Source: DAOTUB01 sp034437455 (GTDB taxonomy: Bacteria > Chloroflexota > Anaerolineae > B4-G1). From it: 31,593 bases of DNA. The notes under the pieces were generated by a model. That model did not search any database. It was not told where the DNA came from and saw nothing but the letters and a program-made list of their open reading frames with translations. The stretch spans positions 1-31,593 of the forward strand of contig DAOTUB010000168.1 of NCBI GenBank assembly GCA_034437455.1. The letters run 5' to 3'. Of the stretch, positions 7,284 through 16,167 are shown piece after piece. The position numbers and the translations under genes are program-made. Position 1 is the first letter of the stretch; the number at the start of each line of letters is the position of its first letter.

Positions 7284-10200
7284 ATGAAATCTGTCCGCCG
7301 TGTGTTTATCGTCCTTGTTCTTGCAGTGGGAGCTATGGCCTTATTGTTGATCGCATTGAAATTTCCCCTGCGTGCTGCGCCTACCCGCTGTGACTTTGCG
7401 ACCGGGGGGACGCTCACCCCACTGGGAGCGGGCCAACCCGACGCCCTCCAGCGTCGCAACGCCTACGATTCGCTGTGGCGCGCTCTCTACCACCACGATC
7501 ATCCCGACCTGGCCTGGAGCGCCGTCACCGCTACCGTGGACGGCGTCGACTATGGCCCCGGCGCTGTCCTGGGAAACCTGAGCGGCGACTTTTACCAGGT
7601 GACCGCTACCGTTCCCTTCAGCATACCCCGCTCCTTCGCCCTCCATCCCCGCAAGGTCGCGCTTTTTTACAGCGCCGTGCGCGACGAGTACAGTCAACTC
7701 GTCGTCTGGGAGGAGGGGGACTTTGAGCAGCTCTTTCGCGTGTATCTCTGGTGCGAGGAGACGCTCGCAGGCTGCCCTTACTTTGACACGCTGACCGAGG
7801 CGCAGATCGCCACCGGCGACCTGGCCGATTACGATGTCCTCATCCTGCCGACTATCCGCGTCGGTTACGCCGACGCGGTGATCGCCGAGCTGGGCGACGA
7901 CGGTTTGGATCGTATCCGCGCCTTTGTTCAAAGCGGCGGCTTTCTCTACGCCCAGTCGAACGGAGCCGCCATCGTGGAGGCCGCTGGATTGGTACCCACC
8001 GGCACCGTGGATCTGGAGACCCGCGTCACCGACCCGGACAACGCCGGACAACTGGACGTGCTCCTGCCCGATCACCCGCTTGCCTTCTCCTGGCTCGCGG
8101 ACGAAACCTACGTGCTCGACGAGCCGCTCATCACCGCGACGAACGGCCTGAGCGTCGTCGCCGCCTTTGCCGATACCTCCCGGCCCGGCGCGGTCGCCAT
8201 CGGCGTCGCTGCGCCGGGAGACGGGCGGGTGGTGCTCTTCAACGGCCATCCCTCCGACGACATTGACTATCACCCGCAGGTGTTTGACGCGCTGCTGTGG
8301 GCGATGGGGGAGCGGGCCTCCATCCACGGCGCGCTCTGCCAGCAGTACTCCGACGCGGTGGGCTGCAACACGATCCCCGCCTACGAGCCGGGCGTGCCCA
8401 TCGTCGTCACCACCACCTTCAAGAATTACTGGGACGGCCCGCTGGCGGACATTGTCATCACCGAGACGCTGCACGCGGGTTTCACCACGACGCTTGCCTC
8501 CATCGTTCCCGCGCCGACGATCTTCATCGTCAATCCCGACAGTACGACGACCATCGTCTGGACGCTGACGGAGACGCTGCCCGGCGACGCCGAGTTCACC
8601 TACGTCGCCTACACCGCAGCCCCTTTTGGCACAGCGGGCAGCGCGTTGGTCAGCACCGCCGAGGCCGATTATGTGGATTCCTTCCGGCCCACAGAGCTCC
8701 ACCCCGACGGCCTGCCTCGCCATATCGTGCGCAACCGCCTGTGGGTTGGCTCAAAGATGGCGGCGCGGCTGGTTGGCGACCGGGACATTGAGCTGGATGG
8801 CCTCTATCCTCTGCCCGCCGAAGGGGAATATTACGACATTGCCCTGACGCTGGAGAACAAGGAAGAGACCGACGCCGAGCACATCATCATCACCGACGTG
8901 GTGGCGCTCCTCTCCCCCATCGTGGACGTGGACGACCAGCGCGTCATCCCCCGCGTCATCACCGACAGTTGGCCCGCCAGCGATTCGCTCTCCGAGACGC
9001 TGTGGGCGATGAACGAGATTTTCTTCTACGACACGCCCATCCCCGTCTACCCGCTGCCCGATCACGTGGACGGCGTGCCTTCTTCGACCATCGCCGCGGG
9101 CGTCTTTTACACCCTCACCGCCTGGGAGAACGGCCCGCGCCTGGTCTATACCTACACGGGCGACTTTACCACCACTCCTGGCCTGACCAACTCGGTCACC
9201 ATCCCGCCGGAGTATGCAGAGTACATCACCGTCACCGCCAAGGGCGACATCCTCCTCCCGGCGCTGACGATGGTGTGGGACTTTGGCGCGCTGCCCGCCT
9301 ACGATTATCTGGAGCCAGCGGTGCGCTACGGCCTGTTCAGCCGCGAACTGTTCCACCGCACGGTCTCGTTTGCAAGCGACCCAGTCGACTCCAGCCTGGT
9401 GCTGGAAGGTTTTGGCGGCTCCGTCTATACCAACCTGGGCGGCCATCCCATCCCCTATCACGAGTACCTCTCCAGCGGCATCGTCCACATCCCGCTCTCG
9501 CCGGAGCTGCCCCGCGTGACCTACGAGGACATGTGGGCGCGTCCCCAGACGATGGAACTGCGCACCGTCTTTTACGACATTGTGCCCTTCCCGCCGCCCG
9601 AGTTTCACGCCGTGGTCAACACCACCTTCGAGATGAGGGCCGACCGCGACGGCGACGGGCGCGGCGAGGAGCGCGTGCTCGAGTTCCCTGCTCGCGAGGG
9701 GGCCGACCTGACGCTGTACCTCAAGTCCTGGTCGAATTTCCACCCAGATATGCCACCGTTGTACAAGGACGAGACGCTCATCGCCCAGGGCATGTTCCGC
9801 GGGCACGGGTTTGCGTTGGAACCGATGTACGATAGCTGGCAGAACTCGTGGACCGGCCTGCACCTGCAAGGCTATCTCACCGACACCGATCTGATCACCG
9901 TCGTCACCGTCCCGGCCTATGACTATCTCTACTTCCAGCAGTACCTGGAGAGCCAGCGGCGCGAGGGGCTTCTCATCAGCGCCACGCTCGGCACTTATCC
10001 CGATTTCCACCGCGAGGGTGTGATGAAAGTTGACGACGGGGCGCGCTTTGTCTACCACCAGAAGGCGCTCGGCCCCAGCCGGTACGAGGTTTTCGACGCG
10101 CACGTGCAGGCGGTCTTTGGTCTTTCCTCCGACGCTCGGGTCCACAAGGCAGTGGCGCCGGTGCTGGTGGCGACCTTTGACGACCAGGTTTACCACCTGG

Positions 10201-11678
10201 TGCGCGTCGAGGATCCCTGGGACCCGCGCTGCGTGGGCTGGGAGCCGTTCATCAAGTCCTACGGCTTTGGGGATCTCGCGGCGACGGTCTATGTGGGCGG
10301 GCGGCACGGGCCGGAGCTGCTCTGGCCTCGCATCGCCCCCGGCGAGCGGACCCAGGTGCGGCTCGACATTCGCAACAACCAGACCGGCGTCACGCTGACG
10401 AACCTCGCCATCACGCCTGTTGCTCCCCCCGGCATCACCGTCACGTTGCGCAGTGTGACGGAGACGGAGGCTATCGAGCCGCTCTTTTTCGATTTTCTCT
10501 ACCTGCACCAGGAGACCGTCCCCGAAGGTTGGCGCACGCTCTGGTATTACGACGTAGAGGTTGACCCGAACTTTGCCGACACGGGCAAGGTGCACCCGAT
10601 CAACTTCGAGGTGACCGCCGAAGGGCTGCCAGACGATTTCGAGGTCCCGGCGGCAGAGATAGGCATAGGCGACCACAGCGAGTGCATCCAGACGGTCTGG
10701 GGACAGGCGACCGACCTGCAACTGGAGGACCTGCTGCCTCCATGGGTCACACCTGAAGATGCCCGCCTGGCGAACACAGCCGAGGCGACCTGGCTGGAGG
10801 GCGCGCTCAGCCTGGGCGACGTGGCCTCCGCCACGACCATCTTTGATGGCTTGCGGCCCGTCTCCTTCGTCACAACTACCGTGAACGGCGGCACGCTCGT
10901 CTCCTTCACCCTCCCTGTCTCCGATACCTATGATGCCACGCAGATGCCCTGGCTGGAGAATGACCAGCGTTCCGACGAGGTATACGTCGTCTTCAAATCC
11001 CACGCCGAGATCGAGTCGAGCGGCACCTCGGTCATCAACTACGGCCCGGTCGTCACCTACACCGATCCCTTCGCCCAGATCTACACCGACACGGGCAACC
11101 TACAGACGGTGGAGGCGCACGGCGCGGCGCTGCTGGCGACCTACACCGTGGATGCCATCACCGACACAATCACTGGCCAGTCGATCACAGAGGTGGTGCG
11201 CGGGGTGTTGAACGAGGCGGCTGTGGCCGTGAACATCTTCAACCAGGGCGACTATATCGCGAAGGATGGCACGATCACCGTCACCTTCACCGCTGGCGTG
11301 ACGCTGACGGCGAGCAGTTGGCCGGTGGCGGATCAGGACGCGGATTGGGCGGCCTTCGACCTGCCCGACGTACCCCCCGGCGCGAGGGGACAACTCGGCC
11401 TGACGCTCGAGTTCGTGCCCGACTTTACGGGACCGTGGAACAGACTTTCCAGTCTGCGACTGGCCCCGCCGAATTCGTACCGTCTCATTGCCCACACCGA
11501 CAGGCGGTATGTCCACGAGTTCCCCGTCGCGGGTCTCACGCCGCGTACCGTCGTCGTCGAGGATCGGCTGGCGGGACCGCTGGAAGTCGGCGCTGCGGGT
11601 CGCGTCTATCGCGTCTTTTTGCCGGCAGTACTGCGCGACTATCGCACGCCCTGGTGGCCGCGTTCGGCAGAAGAGTGA
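7284..11678 (+). CDS. Very large secreted surface protein with DUF11-type repeats
   Basis: A 1464-residue exported protein. An N-terminal signal anchor (residues ~6-30, a long run of V/L/A/I) is followed by a region resembling a class I glutamine-amidotransferase-like fold (DYDVLILPTIRVGYADAV and FVQSGGFLYAQSNGA, about residues 175-235), probably structural rather than catalytic. Several stretches of DUF11/CARDB-like beta-sandwich follow, recognisable by phrases such as DIVITETLHAGFTTTL and LTNLAITPVAPPGITVTL. The C-terminus ends with VYRVFLPAVLRDY and has no LPXTG tail. ATG 7284 is preferred over GTG 7281 because AGGAGG (7273-7278) is then 5 bases away. Two very long antisense frames are shadows of its high-GC codon pattern. 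The ligand and role are unknown; adhesion or S-layer-associated structure is an inference. Confidence 0.8.
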   Translation: MKSVRRVFIVLVLAVGAMALLLIALKFPLRAAPTRCDFATGGTLTPLGAGQPDALQRRNAYDSLWRALYHHDHPDLAWSAVTATVDGVDYGPGAVLGNLSGDFYQVTATVPFSIPRSFALHPRKVALFYSAVRDEYSQLVVWEEGDFEQLFRVYLWCEETLAGCPYFDTLTEAQIATGDLADYDVLILPTIRVGYADAVIAELGDDGLDRIRAFVQSGGFLYAQSNGAAIVEAAGLVPTGTVDLETRVTDPDNAGQLDVLLPDHPLAFSWLADETYVLDEPLITATNGLSVVAAFADTSRPGAVAIGVAAPGDGRVVLFNGHPSDDIDYHPQVFDALLWAMGERASIHGALCQQYSDAVGCNTIPAYEPGVPIVVTTTFKNYWDGPLADIVITETLHAGFTTTLASIVPAPTIFIVNPDSTTTIVWTLTETLPGDAEFTYVAYTAAPFGTAGSALVSTAEADYVDSFRPTELHPDGLPRHIVRNRLWVGSKMAARLVGDRDIELDGLYPLPAEGEYYDIALTLENKEETDAEHIIITDVVALLSPIVDVDDQRVIPRVITDSWPASDSLSETLWAMNEIFFYDTPIPVYPLPDHVDGVPSSTIAAGVFYTLTAWENGPRLVYTYTGDFTTTPGLTNSVTIPPEYAEYITVTAKGDILLPALTMVWDFGALPAYDYLEPAVRYGLFSRELFHRTVSFASDPVDSSLVLEGFGGSVYTNLGGHPIPYHEYLSSGIVHIPLSPELPRVTYEDMWARPQTMELRTVFYDIVPFPPPEFHAVVNTTFEMRADRDGDGRGEERVLEFPAREGADLTLYLKSWSNFHPDMPPLYKDETLIAQGMFRGHGFALEPMYDSWQNSWTGLHLQGYLTDTDLITVVTVPAYDYLYFQQYLESQRREGLLISATLGTYPDFHREGVMKVDDGARFVYHQKALGPSRYEVFDAHVQAVFGLSSDARVHKAVAPVLVATFDDQVYHLVRVEDPWDPRCVGWEPFIKSYGFGDLAATVYVGGRHGPELLWPRIAPGERTQVRLDIRNNQTGVTLTNLAITPVAPPGITVTLRSVTETEAIEPLFFDFLYLHQETVPEGWRTLWYYDVEVDPNFADTGKVHPINFEVTAEGLPDDFEVPAAEIGIGDHSECIQTVWGQATDLQLEDLLPPWVTPEDARLANTAEATWLEGALSLGDVASATTIFDGLRPVSFVTTTVNGGTLVSFTLPVSDTYDATQMPWLENDQRSDEVYVVFKSHAEIESSGTSVINYGPVVTYTDPFAQIYTDTGNLQTVEAHGAALLATYTVDAITDTITGQSITEVVRGVLNEAAVAVNIFNQGDYIAKDGTITVTFTAGVTLTASSWPVADQDADWAAFDLPDVPPGARGQLGLTLEFVPDFTGPWNRLSSLRLAPPNSYRLIAHTDRRYVHEFPVAGLTPRTVVVEDRLAGPLEVGAAGRVYRVFLPAVLRDYRTPWWPRSAEE

Positions 11679-11698
11679 AGATAGCGCGATATTGGCGA

Positions 11699-11737
11699 AC
11701 AACCCCTTGCTCGCGCGAGCAGGGGTTGTCGTTTTTT
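11699..11737 (+). terminator. Rho-independent terminator after the large surface protein gene
   Basis: The arms ACAACCCC(T)TGCTCG and CGAGCAGGGGTTGT pair over 14 bp with one bulged T, followed by CGTTTTTT. It is 20 bases after the stop codon. Its 3' arm overlaps the -35 box of the following promoter. Confidence 0.88.
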
Positions 11738-11754
11738 GGTTAGGGCTGTATAAT
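11726..11754 (+). promoter_or_regulatory. Sigma-70 type promoter of the two DNRLRE genes
   Basis: TTGTCG (11726-11731), 17 bases, perfect TATAAT (11749-11754), 30 bases before the GTG start. The -35 box lies within the 3' arm of the terminator hairpin. Confidence 0.7.
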
Positions 11755-11783
11755 GGTCGGTATTGAGTAAGCGGGAGCTGGCT

Positions 11784-12650
11784 GTGAAAAGAACTTTATG
11801 TACAATCGTTGCTGCCGGTCTTTGCATAACCGCGCTGGCGCTCTCTGCCCGCGCCCAGACCACGCTCCAGATCGTTCCCGACCAGAGCGTGGGCGTTCTC
11901 TCGGAGGACCCCGCTTCCGGCGAGCGTTGGAGCGCGAGCATCTTTCCTTTTGGCAACTATGTCAAGCCAGATTCTGGCGAGGACGTGTTCTGCCGCACGT
12001 ATTTGCGCTTTCCGCTCGACGCCGTTCCCGCAGGCTCTGCGGTTCAGTCGGCCACGCTCCACGTCTATGTGGACGATTATTGGCCCGATGCAGGCGGCGC
12101 GCTAATGTCAATCTATCCCGTGATGGTGGATTGGACGCCAGAGAGCGTGGATTGGTACGACACGAGCGCCTGGCCCGCGCTCGGGGAGGCCGTGGCGACG
12201 ATGACGGTTACTTCAGATGAAGGGTGGTTTGTCTGGGACGTTACCGGGCTTGTGCAGGGCTGGCTGGGCAATGCGCCCAACTACGGTCTGGCGGTGGCCG
12301 CCGCCGATCTGAGTTCGACGGCGAGCAACTGGGCCGCCGCCCGCCGCCTGACGACCAGCGACCCCGACACGCGCCCTTACCTGGAAATCGCTTTCGTCGA
12401 GCCTGCCGCGACCGCGACGCCTGGGCCGCCGCCTACTGCTACGGCGACGTCTACACCAATCCCGTCCCCCACGGCGACGCCGCGTCCACCTGCTCCCGCC
12501 CCTACGGCTACCTCGGCTCCCAGGCCGACGCCTGAACCGATCCTGTTGCCCGTCACCGGTCAGACCGTAGCTCCATCGCTCCTGTGGCCAGCATTGACCG
12601 GAATCGCACTGTTGGCGGCAGGATTTGGATTGTACCGTCGCAGCCGCTAG
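11784..12650 (+). CDS. DNRLRE-domain surface protein with LPXTG-like tail
   Basis: A 288-residue secreted protein with four parts in order. First is a signal peptide (residues 1-~24, ending ALSARA). Second is a DNRLRE-type beta-sandwich (about 27-208) with hallmark phrases RTYLRFPLDAVPAGSAVQSA and WDVTGLVQGWLGNAPNYGLAV, ending DPDTRPYLEIAF. Third is a Pro/Thr-rich linker (TATPGPPPTATATS...). Last is a tail of LPVTG at residues 255-259, a hydrophobic helix and RRSR, which is the pattern recognised by sortases. The start is GTG 11784 with GGGAG 11773-11777 upstream; the TTG at 11763 would spoil the signal peptide. It is followed after 9 bp by a paralogue. DNRLRE domains occur in adhesins and surface-anchored enzymes; no catalytic domain is present here. 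The sortase itself is not in this window. Confidence 0.85.
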   Translation: MKRTLCTIVAAGLCITALALSARAQTTLQIVPDQSVGVLSEDPASGERWSASIFPFGNYVKPDSGEDVFCRTYLRFPLDAVPAGSAVQSATLHVYVDDYWPDAGGALMSIYPVMVDWTPESVDWYDTSAWPALGEAVATMTVTSDEGWFVWDVTGLVQGWLGNAPNYGLAVAAADLSSTASNWAAARRLTTSDPDTRPYLEIAFVEPAATATPGPPPTATATSTPIPSPTATPRPPAPAPTATSAPRPTPEPILLPVTGQTVAPSLLWPALTGIALLAAGFGLYRRSR

Positions 12651-12659
12651 GGGGTGTGT

Positions 12660-14195
12660 GTGAATTGTCGCCGTGGCGCGTTGTTGGGGATAATGGTGCT
12701 GGCGCTGGGCCTGATTGGGCTGGCGCCCTCCTCATCCCGCTCGTTGCAACTCTGGCCCGACCACAGCGTGGGTGTGACCAATGTTCTGTTGGAAGATATG
12801 TCGGGGCACGCCGATTCCCAGGTGTTTCCCTGGGGCGTCCATCGCACCGCCGAGGGCGAGATTATGCGGGCGCGCACCTATCTCCATTTTCCGCTCGATG
12901 CGTTCCCGCCGGGCACCGACATTCTGCGGGCCACGTTGCACGTGTACGTGGACACCGTCTCGGATGCGGGAGAGGCGACGTTCGGCGCCTATCGCGTCCT
13001 CGAACCGTGGGAGGAGGGGGACTTGGGTGATGATCCAGCCGACTGGCCGACGCTTCTCACCACGCCTATCGCGCTCACCGAGGCCCGTTTCGACGTGATG
13101 ACGTCGACTCTGCCGCTGGCTACCCCCATAGCGACGAATACGCCTGTGGTTCCCTCCACGCCAACGTTGACCAGTCCCCCGCCGACGAGCACACCTGTCG
13201 TCACCCCTACGCCGACGTTGACCACGTCCGAATCTGCTGCGTTATTCTCTCGACCTCCCGGTCACGGGCTGGTTCAGGATGTGATGGTGGCGGTTGTTCT
13301 GTCAGATCAGGAGGTGTCCCTGGGATTCACGACGGTCGTGAGCATCCAGATCGAGAATGTGATTAACCTGTGCGACGCTGAGGTGAACCTGACCTTTGAT
13401 TCGACGTTGTTGGAGGTGGTGGACGCTGCTCCAGACACAGAGGGGGTGCAGATTCAGGCTGGCGACTTTTTCAGCCCGGAACTCTCGGTGAGGAACATTG
13501 TTTATCAGGATTATGGAGAGATCAACTTTGCCATCTTTCAACTTGGGGTCACTGAACCGGTCAGTGGCAGCGGGGTATTGGCTGCGATCACTTTCCGGGG
13601 GAAAGAAGTTGGGGTGTCAGAGATCGAGTTCGAGGATGTTTTTCTGGAGGACTGCGACGGCGAGTCTATCGTCGCCGGTACACGAGCTGGAAGTATCACC
13701 GTTTTTGGTGAGGGGACGCCAACTCCGACCGTCACTTCCACGCCCGAAGCTACGCCGACGGCGCCTATCTCACCGCTGCCCACGCCGACGCCCGGACCTA
13801 CACCGACGCCCCCTCCACCGTCTGGAGTGCTACCTGTGTCGCTCCAACCAGGAGAGGGAACCTGGCTCACGTGGAACGTCACCGCGTTGATGCGAGCCTG
13901 GCTCGCGGGAGAGGTGCCCAACCACGGGTTGGCCCTGGCCGCTGCGCCCCATCCCGACGCCGACGTGGAGGAAGCGGGCGATCTGCTCGTGGCGCGTTGG
14001 CTCGCCGCCACCGATCTCAACACGAGACCCTACCTCGTTGTCGAGTTTGACGTGCTTCCGGTCACGCCCACGCCTACCGCCACGCCTGTACCGATCCTTC
14101 CACCGGCTGGGGGAACTGTAGGGTGGAAAGCGGTGGGGGTACTGTTCATTGGGGCGGCACTCCTCGCGTTGGGTCTGACGGTGCGGAGAAGATGA
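12660..14195 (+). CDS. DNRLRE surface protein with an inserted cohesin-like domain
   Basis: A 511-residue paralogue of the preceding protein. After the signal peptide (1-~25) the DNRLRE fold starts in the same way (LQLWPDHSVGV, ARTYLHFPLDAFPPGTDILRA) but is interrupted at about residue 147 by a TPT-rich linker and a cohesin-like domain (about 200-345; VSLGFTTVVSIQIENVINL, AEVNLTFDSTLLEVV, GSGVLAAITFRGK, VGVSEIEFEDV). After a second linker the missing half of DNRLRE returns at about 389 (GTWLTWNVTALMRAWL, LNTRPYLVVEF). The tail is LPPAG at 480-484, a hydrophobic helix and RRR, a variant sortase-type signal. Cohesins bind dockerins or carbohydrates. The start is GTG 12660 or 12654; the ribosome binding site is weak (AGGGGG). 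Codon use in the inserted part is less GC-rich. Confidence 0.82.
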   Translation: MNCRRGALLGIMVLALGLIGLAPSSSRSLQLWPDHSVGVTNVLLEDMSGHADSQVFPWGVHRTAEGEIMRARTYLHFPLDAFPPGTDILRATLHVYVDTVSDAGEATFGAYRVLEPWEEGDLGDDPADWPTLLTTPIALTEARFDVMTSTLPLATPIATNTPVVPSTPTLTSPPPTSTPVVTPTPTLTTSESAALFSRPPGHGLVQDVMVAVVLSDQEVSLGFTTVVSIQIENVINLCDAEVNLTFDSTLLEVVDAAPDTEGVQIQAGDFFSPELSVRNIVYQDYGEINFAIFQLGVTEPVSGSGVLAAITFRGKEVGVSEIEFEDVFLEDCDGESIVAGTRAGSITVFGEGTPTPTVTSTPEATPTAPISPLPTPTPGPTPTPPPPSGVLPVSLQPGEGTWLTWNVTALMRAWLAGEVPNHGLALAAAPHPDADVEEAGDLLVARWLAATDLNTRPYLVVEFDVLPVTPTPTATPVPILPPAGGTVGWKAVGVLFIGAALLALGLTVRRR

Positions 14196-14209
14196 ACGCG
14201 ACGGAAATA

Positions 14210-14473
14210 TCACTCTGCTGTTTCTTCCTCTTCTTCGTCCTGCTGTTCTTCGATGAGCGCACGGGCCTCGTCGGCGTCCCTTTCTGGCACCAGGACGTGC
14301 ACTTCTCCCAGTCCGTCCACCGTGATGCCGATGATGGGTCCAACGCTTTCATAGTCCAGCAGCACGGGGATGCCCGCTTCTTCCAGCTTGGCCTTGATCA
14401 CTTGAGCTTGCAAAAGTCCTGCTGTGACACACACTGTGGTCAGCCCGGTATGGCGTGATGAAATTTTTCGCAT
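14210..14473 (-). CDS. DUF2007 family protein (putative signal-transducing protein)
   Basis: An 87-residue cytoplasmic protein of the small DUF2007 family, which resembles PII-like alpha/beta folds; the function is unknown. The sequence reads TTVCVTAGLLQAQVIKAKLE, then EAGIPVLLDYESVG and EVHVLVPERDADEARALI, the usual order of strand, helix, strand, strand and helix, and it ends in an acidic Glu-rich tail. ATG 14473 is chosen because AAGGAGG (14479-14485 on the complementary strand) is 5 bases upstream; an in-frame ATG at 14494 would overlap that site. It converges on the cohesin/DNRLRE gene with a gap of only 14 bp and diverges from the next gene; the -35 region for both directions may share TTGTCAA at 14521. 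Confidence 0.8.
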   Translation of the reverse strand: MRKISSRHTGLTTVCVTAGLLQAQVIKAKLEEAGIPVLLDYESVGPIIGITVDGLGEVHVLVPERDADEARALIEEQQDEEEEETAE

Positions 14474-14520
14474 CTCGGCCTCCTTTTGGGTCATGTATAG
14501 TGTGCCTCAAGTGAGCGCAT

Positions 14521-14549
14521 TTGTCAAACTGGCGTGAACCTGATATAAT
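14521..14549 (+). promoter_or_regulatory. Strong sigma-70 type promoter of the unknown two-gene unit
   Basis: TTGTCA (14521-14526), 17 bases, perfect TATAAT (14544-14549). AGGAG at 14572 and the TTG start at 14585 follow. The complementary strand of the -35 region reads TTGACA and could serve the divergent DUF2007 gene, but I see no good -10 for it. Confidence 0.72.
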
Positions 14550-14584
14550 CGTGGGTGTTCTGATCATTGTTAGGAGATGTAGAT

Positions 14585-16159
14585 TTGATCCAACGGAAGA
14601 CTCAGGATCCTGCTTATTGGAGCGATACATTCACAATCGGCCCTGAAGATCTGCAATACCTCAGTGCTTTGCTCGTTGAGGATGAGTTGCCGCGCTCGGT
14701 GGATAAATTGAGCCGGGCGTTAGTTTTGCATCGGAGCCGGCAGGAAGAAGCGGTCATAGAACGCGCCCTATCGAAGGGTACCCTGTATCAACCCAAGCGC
14801 ATGTATGAGGTGGGAGAGCAAGTTGTTTTTACTGCGCTGGATTACCAGGTGGGGAAAGTCGTCGGCGTGCGGCCTGGTCGCAACCCTGAATATGATGACT
14901 TCCAGGTAATCGAGTTGGAGTTCGAAGGAGGCAAGAAGCGCGAGTTTGCAGCCGCGTTGGAGAGCGATCACCCACTCAATCGGGATAGCACGTTGGAAGG
15001 GGAAGGGATCCGTTCTCCGGAGGAATTGGCTTCACTGCATGGGCCTCAGATTGCGGGCGTCTTGGAGAAACATCTCGAATCCAACCCTGATTTTGCTCGG
15101 TTGGCCGACAAATGGTTCCGCCGTGATTTGCTGGTGGAAGTACACGAGGGTCACTTGAACCTGGCGGAGGCTGTGCTCGATATCGCCGGGGGCGGCCCCT
15201 TACCGACAGAGGCGCTGTTGGGCGATCTGGAGTTGCCAGAAGAGATCACGGCTCAGTTGCGCGTTTTTTCGTTGAATTATGCGCTTCAGCAGGATGAACG
15301 GTTCGATGAAGTGGGACCGGCGGGCGAGGTGCTCTGGTTCTTGCACCGCTTGGAGCCGGAGAGCGTAAAATCTACTCCCCCTGCCCTCCAATATGAACCC
15401 CTGGAGTACGAGCCTCCATTGCTGACCAGTGAGATGCGGGCATTGGAGCGAGAACTGGACGATGAGTGGTCGGATTTCACGACTGCTGAGGTATCCGAGC
15501 CGGTGGAGATTGTGCTGACCTATCCTCATTGGCGATCTGGCACGCTACCACTTTCGAGCCGTTTATCGAAGGTGTTCCCTACCGGCCGCACGCAGCACAT
15601 TCGCTTCACTTTTGTGGATGGCGATACGGATGCGGAGATGCCCGGCTGGGTGGTTCGTGAGGGCTGTTACGTCTATGGCCTGAGAGAATGGTACCGGGAG
15701 AACGGTGTACCTGTAGGGGCCTACCTTCAGTTGGAGCGAGGCGAGCGACCGGGGACGATCGTCGTTCGCCCCCGACGTCGTCGCACCAGACGAGAATGGG
15801 TGCGGGTCGTATTGCCGGTGGATGGCCGGTTGGCCTTTGAGATGCGCAGAGAAGTCATCCCTTGCGCGTACGACGAGCTGATGATTCTGGCGGTGGGAAA
15901 TCTGGAGGAAATAGATCGAGTGCGCGCCCGTACGCAGGAGCAAAGGATACCGCTGACTCAGTTGGTTGACGAGACCTTTGCCGAATTGGTCAAGTTGAGC
16001 CCACAAGGTAACGTGCACGCAGCTACGCTCTACAGTGCGATCAACGTGGCCATTCGTACGCCGCCCGGGCCAATGCTGGAGGAATTGGTCGCCGGTGGGA
16101 AGTATGCGCCTGTGGGGGACAATTATTGGGTCTTGCGTATAGAGCTGAGTGGGGTATAA
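14585..16159 (+). CDS. Conserved-looking protein of unknown function (524 aa)
   Basis: I do not recognise a named family. The 524-residue protein is soluble and has no signal peptide. About residues 75-115 (EVGEQVVFTALDYQVGKVVG and following) look like a small SH3/Tudor-like barrel. Residues ~335-400 (HIRFTFVDGDTDAEMPGW, VYGLREWYRENGVPVGAYL) have a strand pattern reminiscent of DNA-binding pseudobarrels (B3/EcoRII-N type), followed by a very basic patch RPRRRRTRR. The last ~50 residues (GNVHAATLYSAINVAIRTPPG) look like a winged helix of the HARE-HTH or RpoE-delta kind. Together these suggest a nucleic-acid-binding protein, by inference only. TTG 14585 is the start: AGGAG at 14572-14576 is 8 bases upstream. 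It has its own strong promoter, and the next gene follows after 8 bp. Confidence 0.7.
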   Translation: MIQRKTQDPAYWSDTFTIGPEDLQYLSALLVEDELPRSVDKLSRALVLHRSRQEEAVIERALSKGTLYQPKRMYEVGEQVVFTALDYQVGKVVGVRPGRNPEYDDFQVIELEFEGGKKREFAAALESDHPLNRDSTLEGEGIRSPEELASLHGPQIAGVLEKHLESNPDFARLADKWFRRDLLVEVHEGHLNLAEAVLDIAGGGPLPTEALLGDLELPEEITAQLRVFSLNYALQQDERFDEVGPAGEVLWFLHRLEPESVKSTPPALQYEPLEYEPPLLTSEMRALERELDDEWSDFTTAEVSEPVEIVLTYPHWRSGTLPLSSRLSKVFPTGRTQHIRFTFVDGDTDAEMPGWVVREGCYVYGLREWYRENGVPVGAYLQLERGERPGTIVVRPRRRRTRREWVRVVLPVDGRLAFEMRREVIPCAYDELMILAVGNLEEIDRVRARTQEQRIPLTQLVDETFAELVKLSPQGNVHAATLYSAINVAIRTPPGPMLEELVAGGKYAPVGDNYWVLRIELSGV

Positions 16160-16167
16160 GTCTGTCT

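Noticed and set aside
7178..7393. A 71-codon plus-strand frame before the large surface protein gene.
   Set aside because: It overlaps the signal peptide coding region of the real gene in another frame, has no ribosome binding site and a Cys-rich composition typical of a shadow.
7341..11003. Very long minus-strand frames (460 and 750 codons) opposite the large surface protein gene.
   Set aside because: They lack ribosome binding sites and family motifs, and are rich in Arg, Gly, Val and His as expected for the antisense of a GC-biased gene; the plus strand has signal peptide, repeats, promoter and terminator.
14491..14527. A minus-strand promoter for the DUF2007 gene (TTGACA at 14522-14527).
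   Set aside because: A TATACA lies 22 bases away, too far, and the hexamer at 17 bases is CACACT; not convincing enough to annotate.
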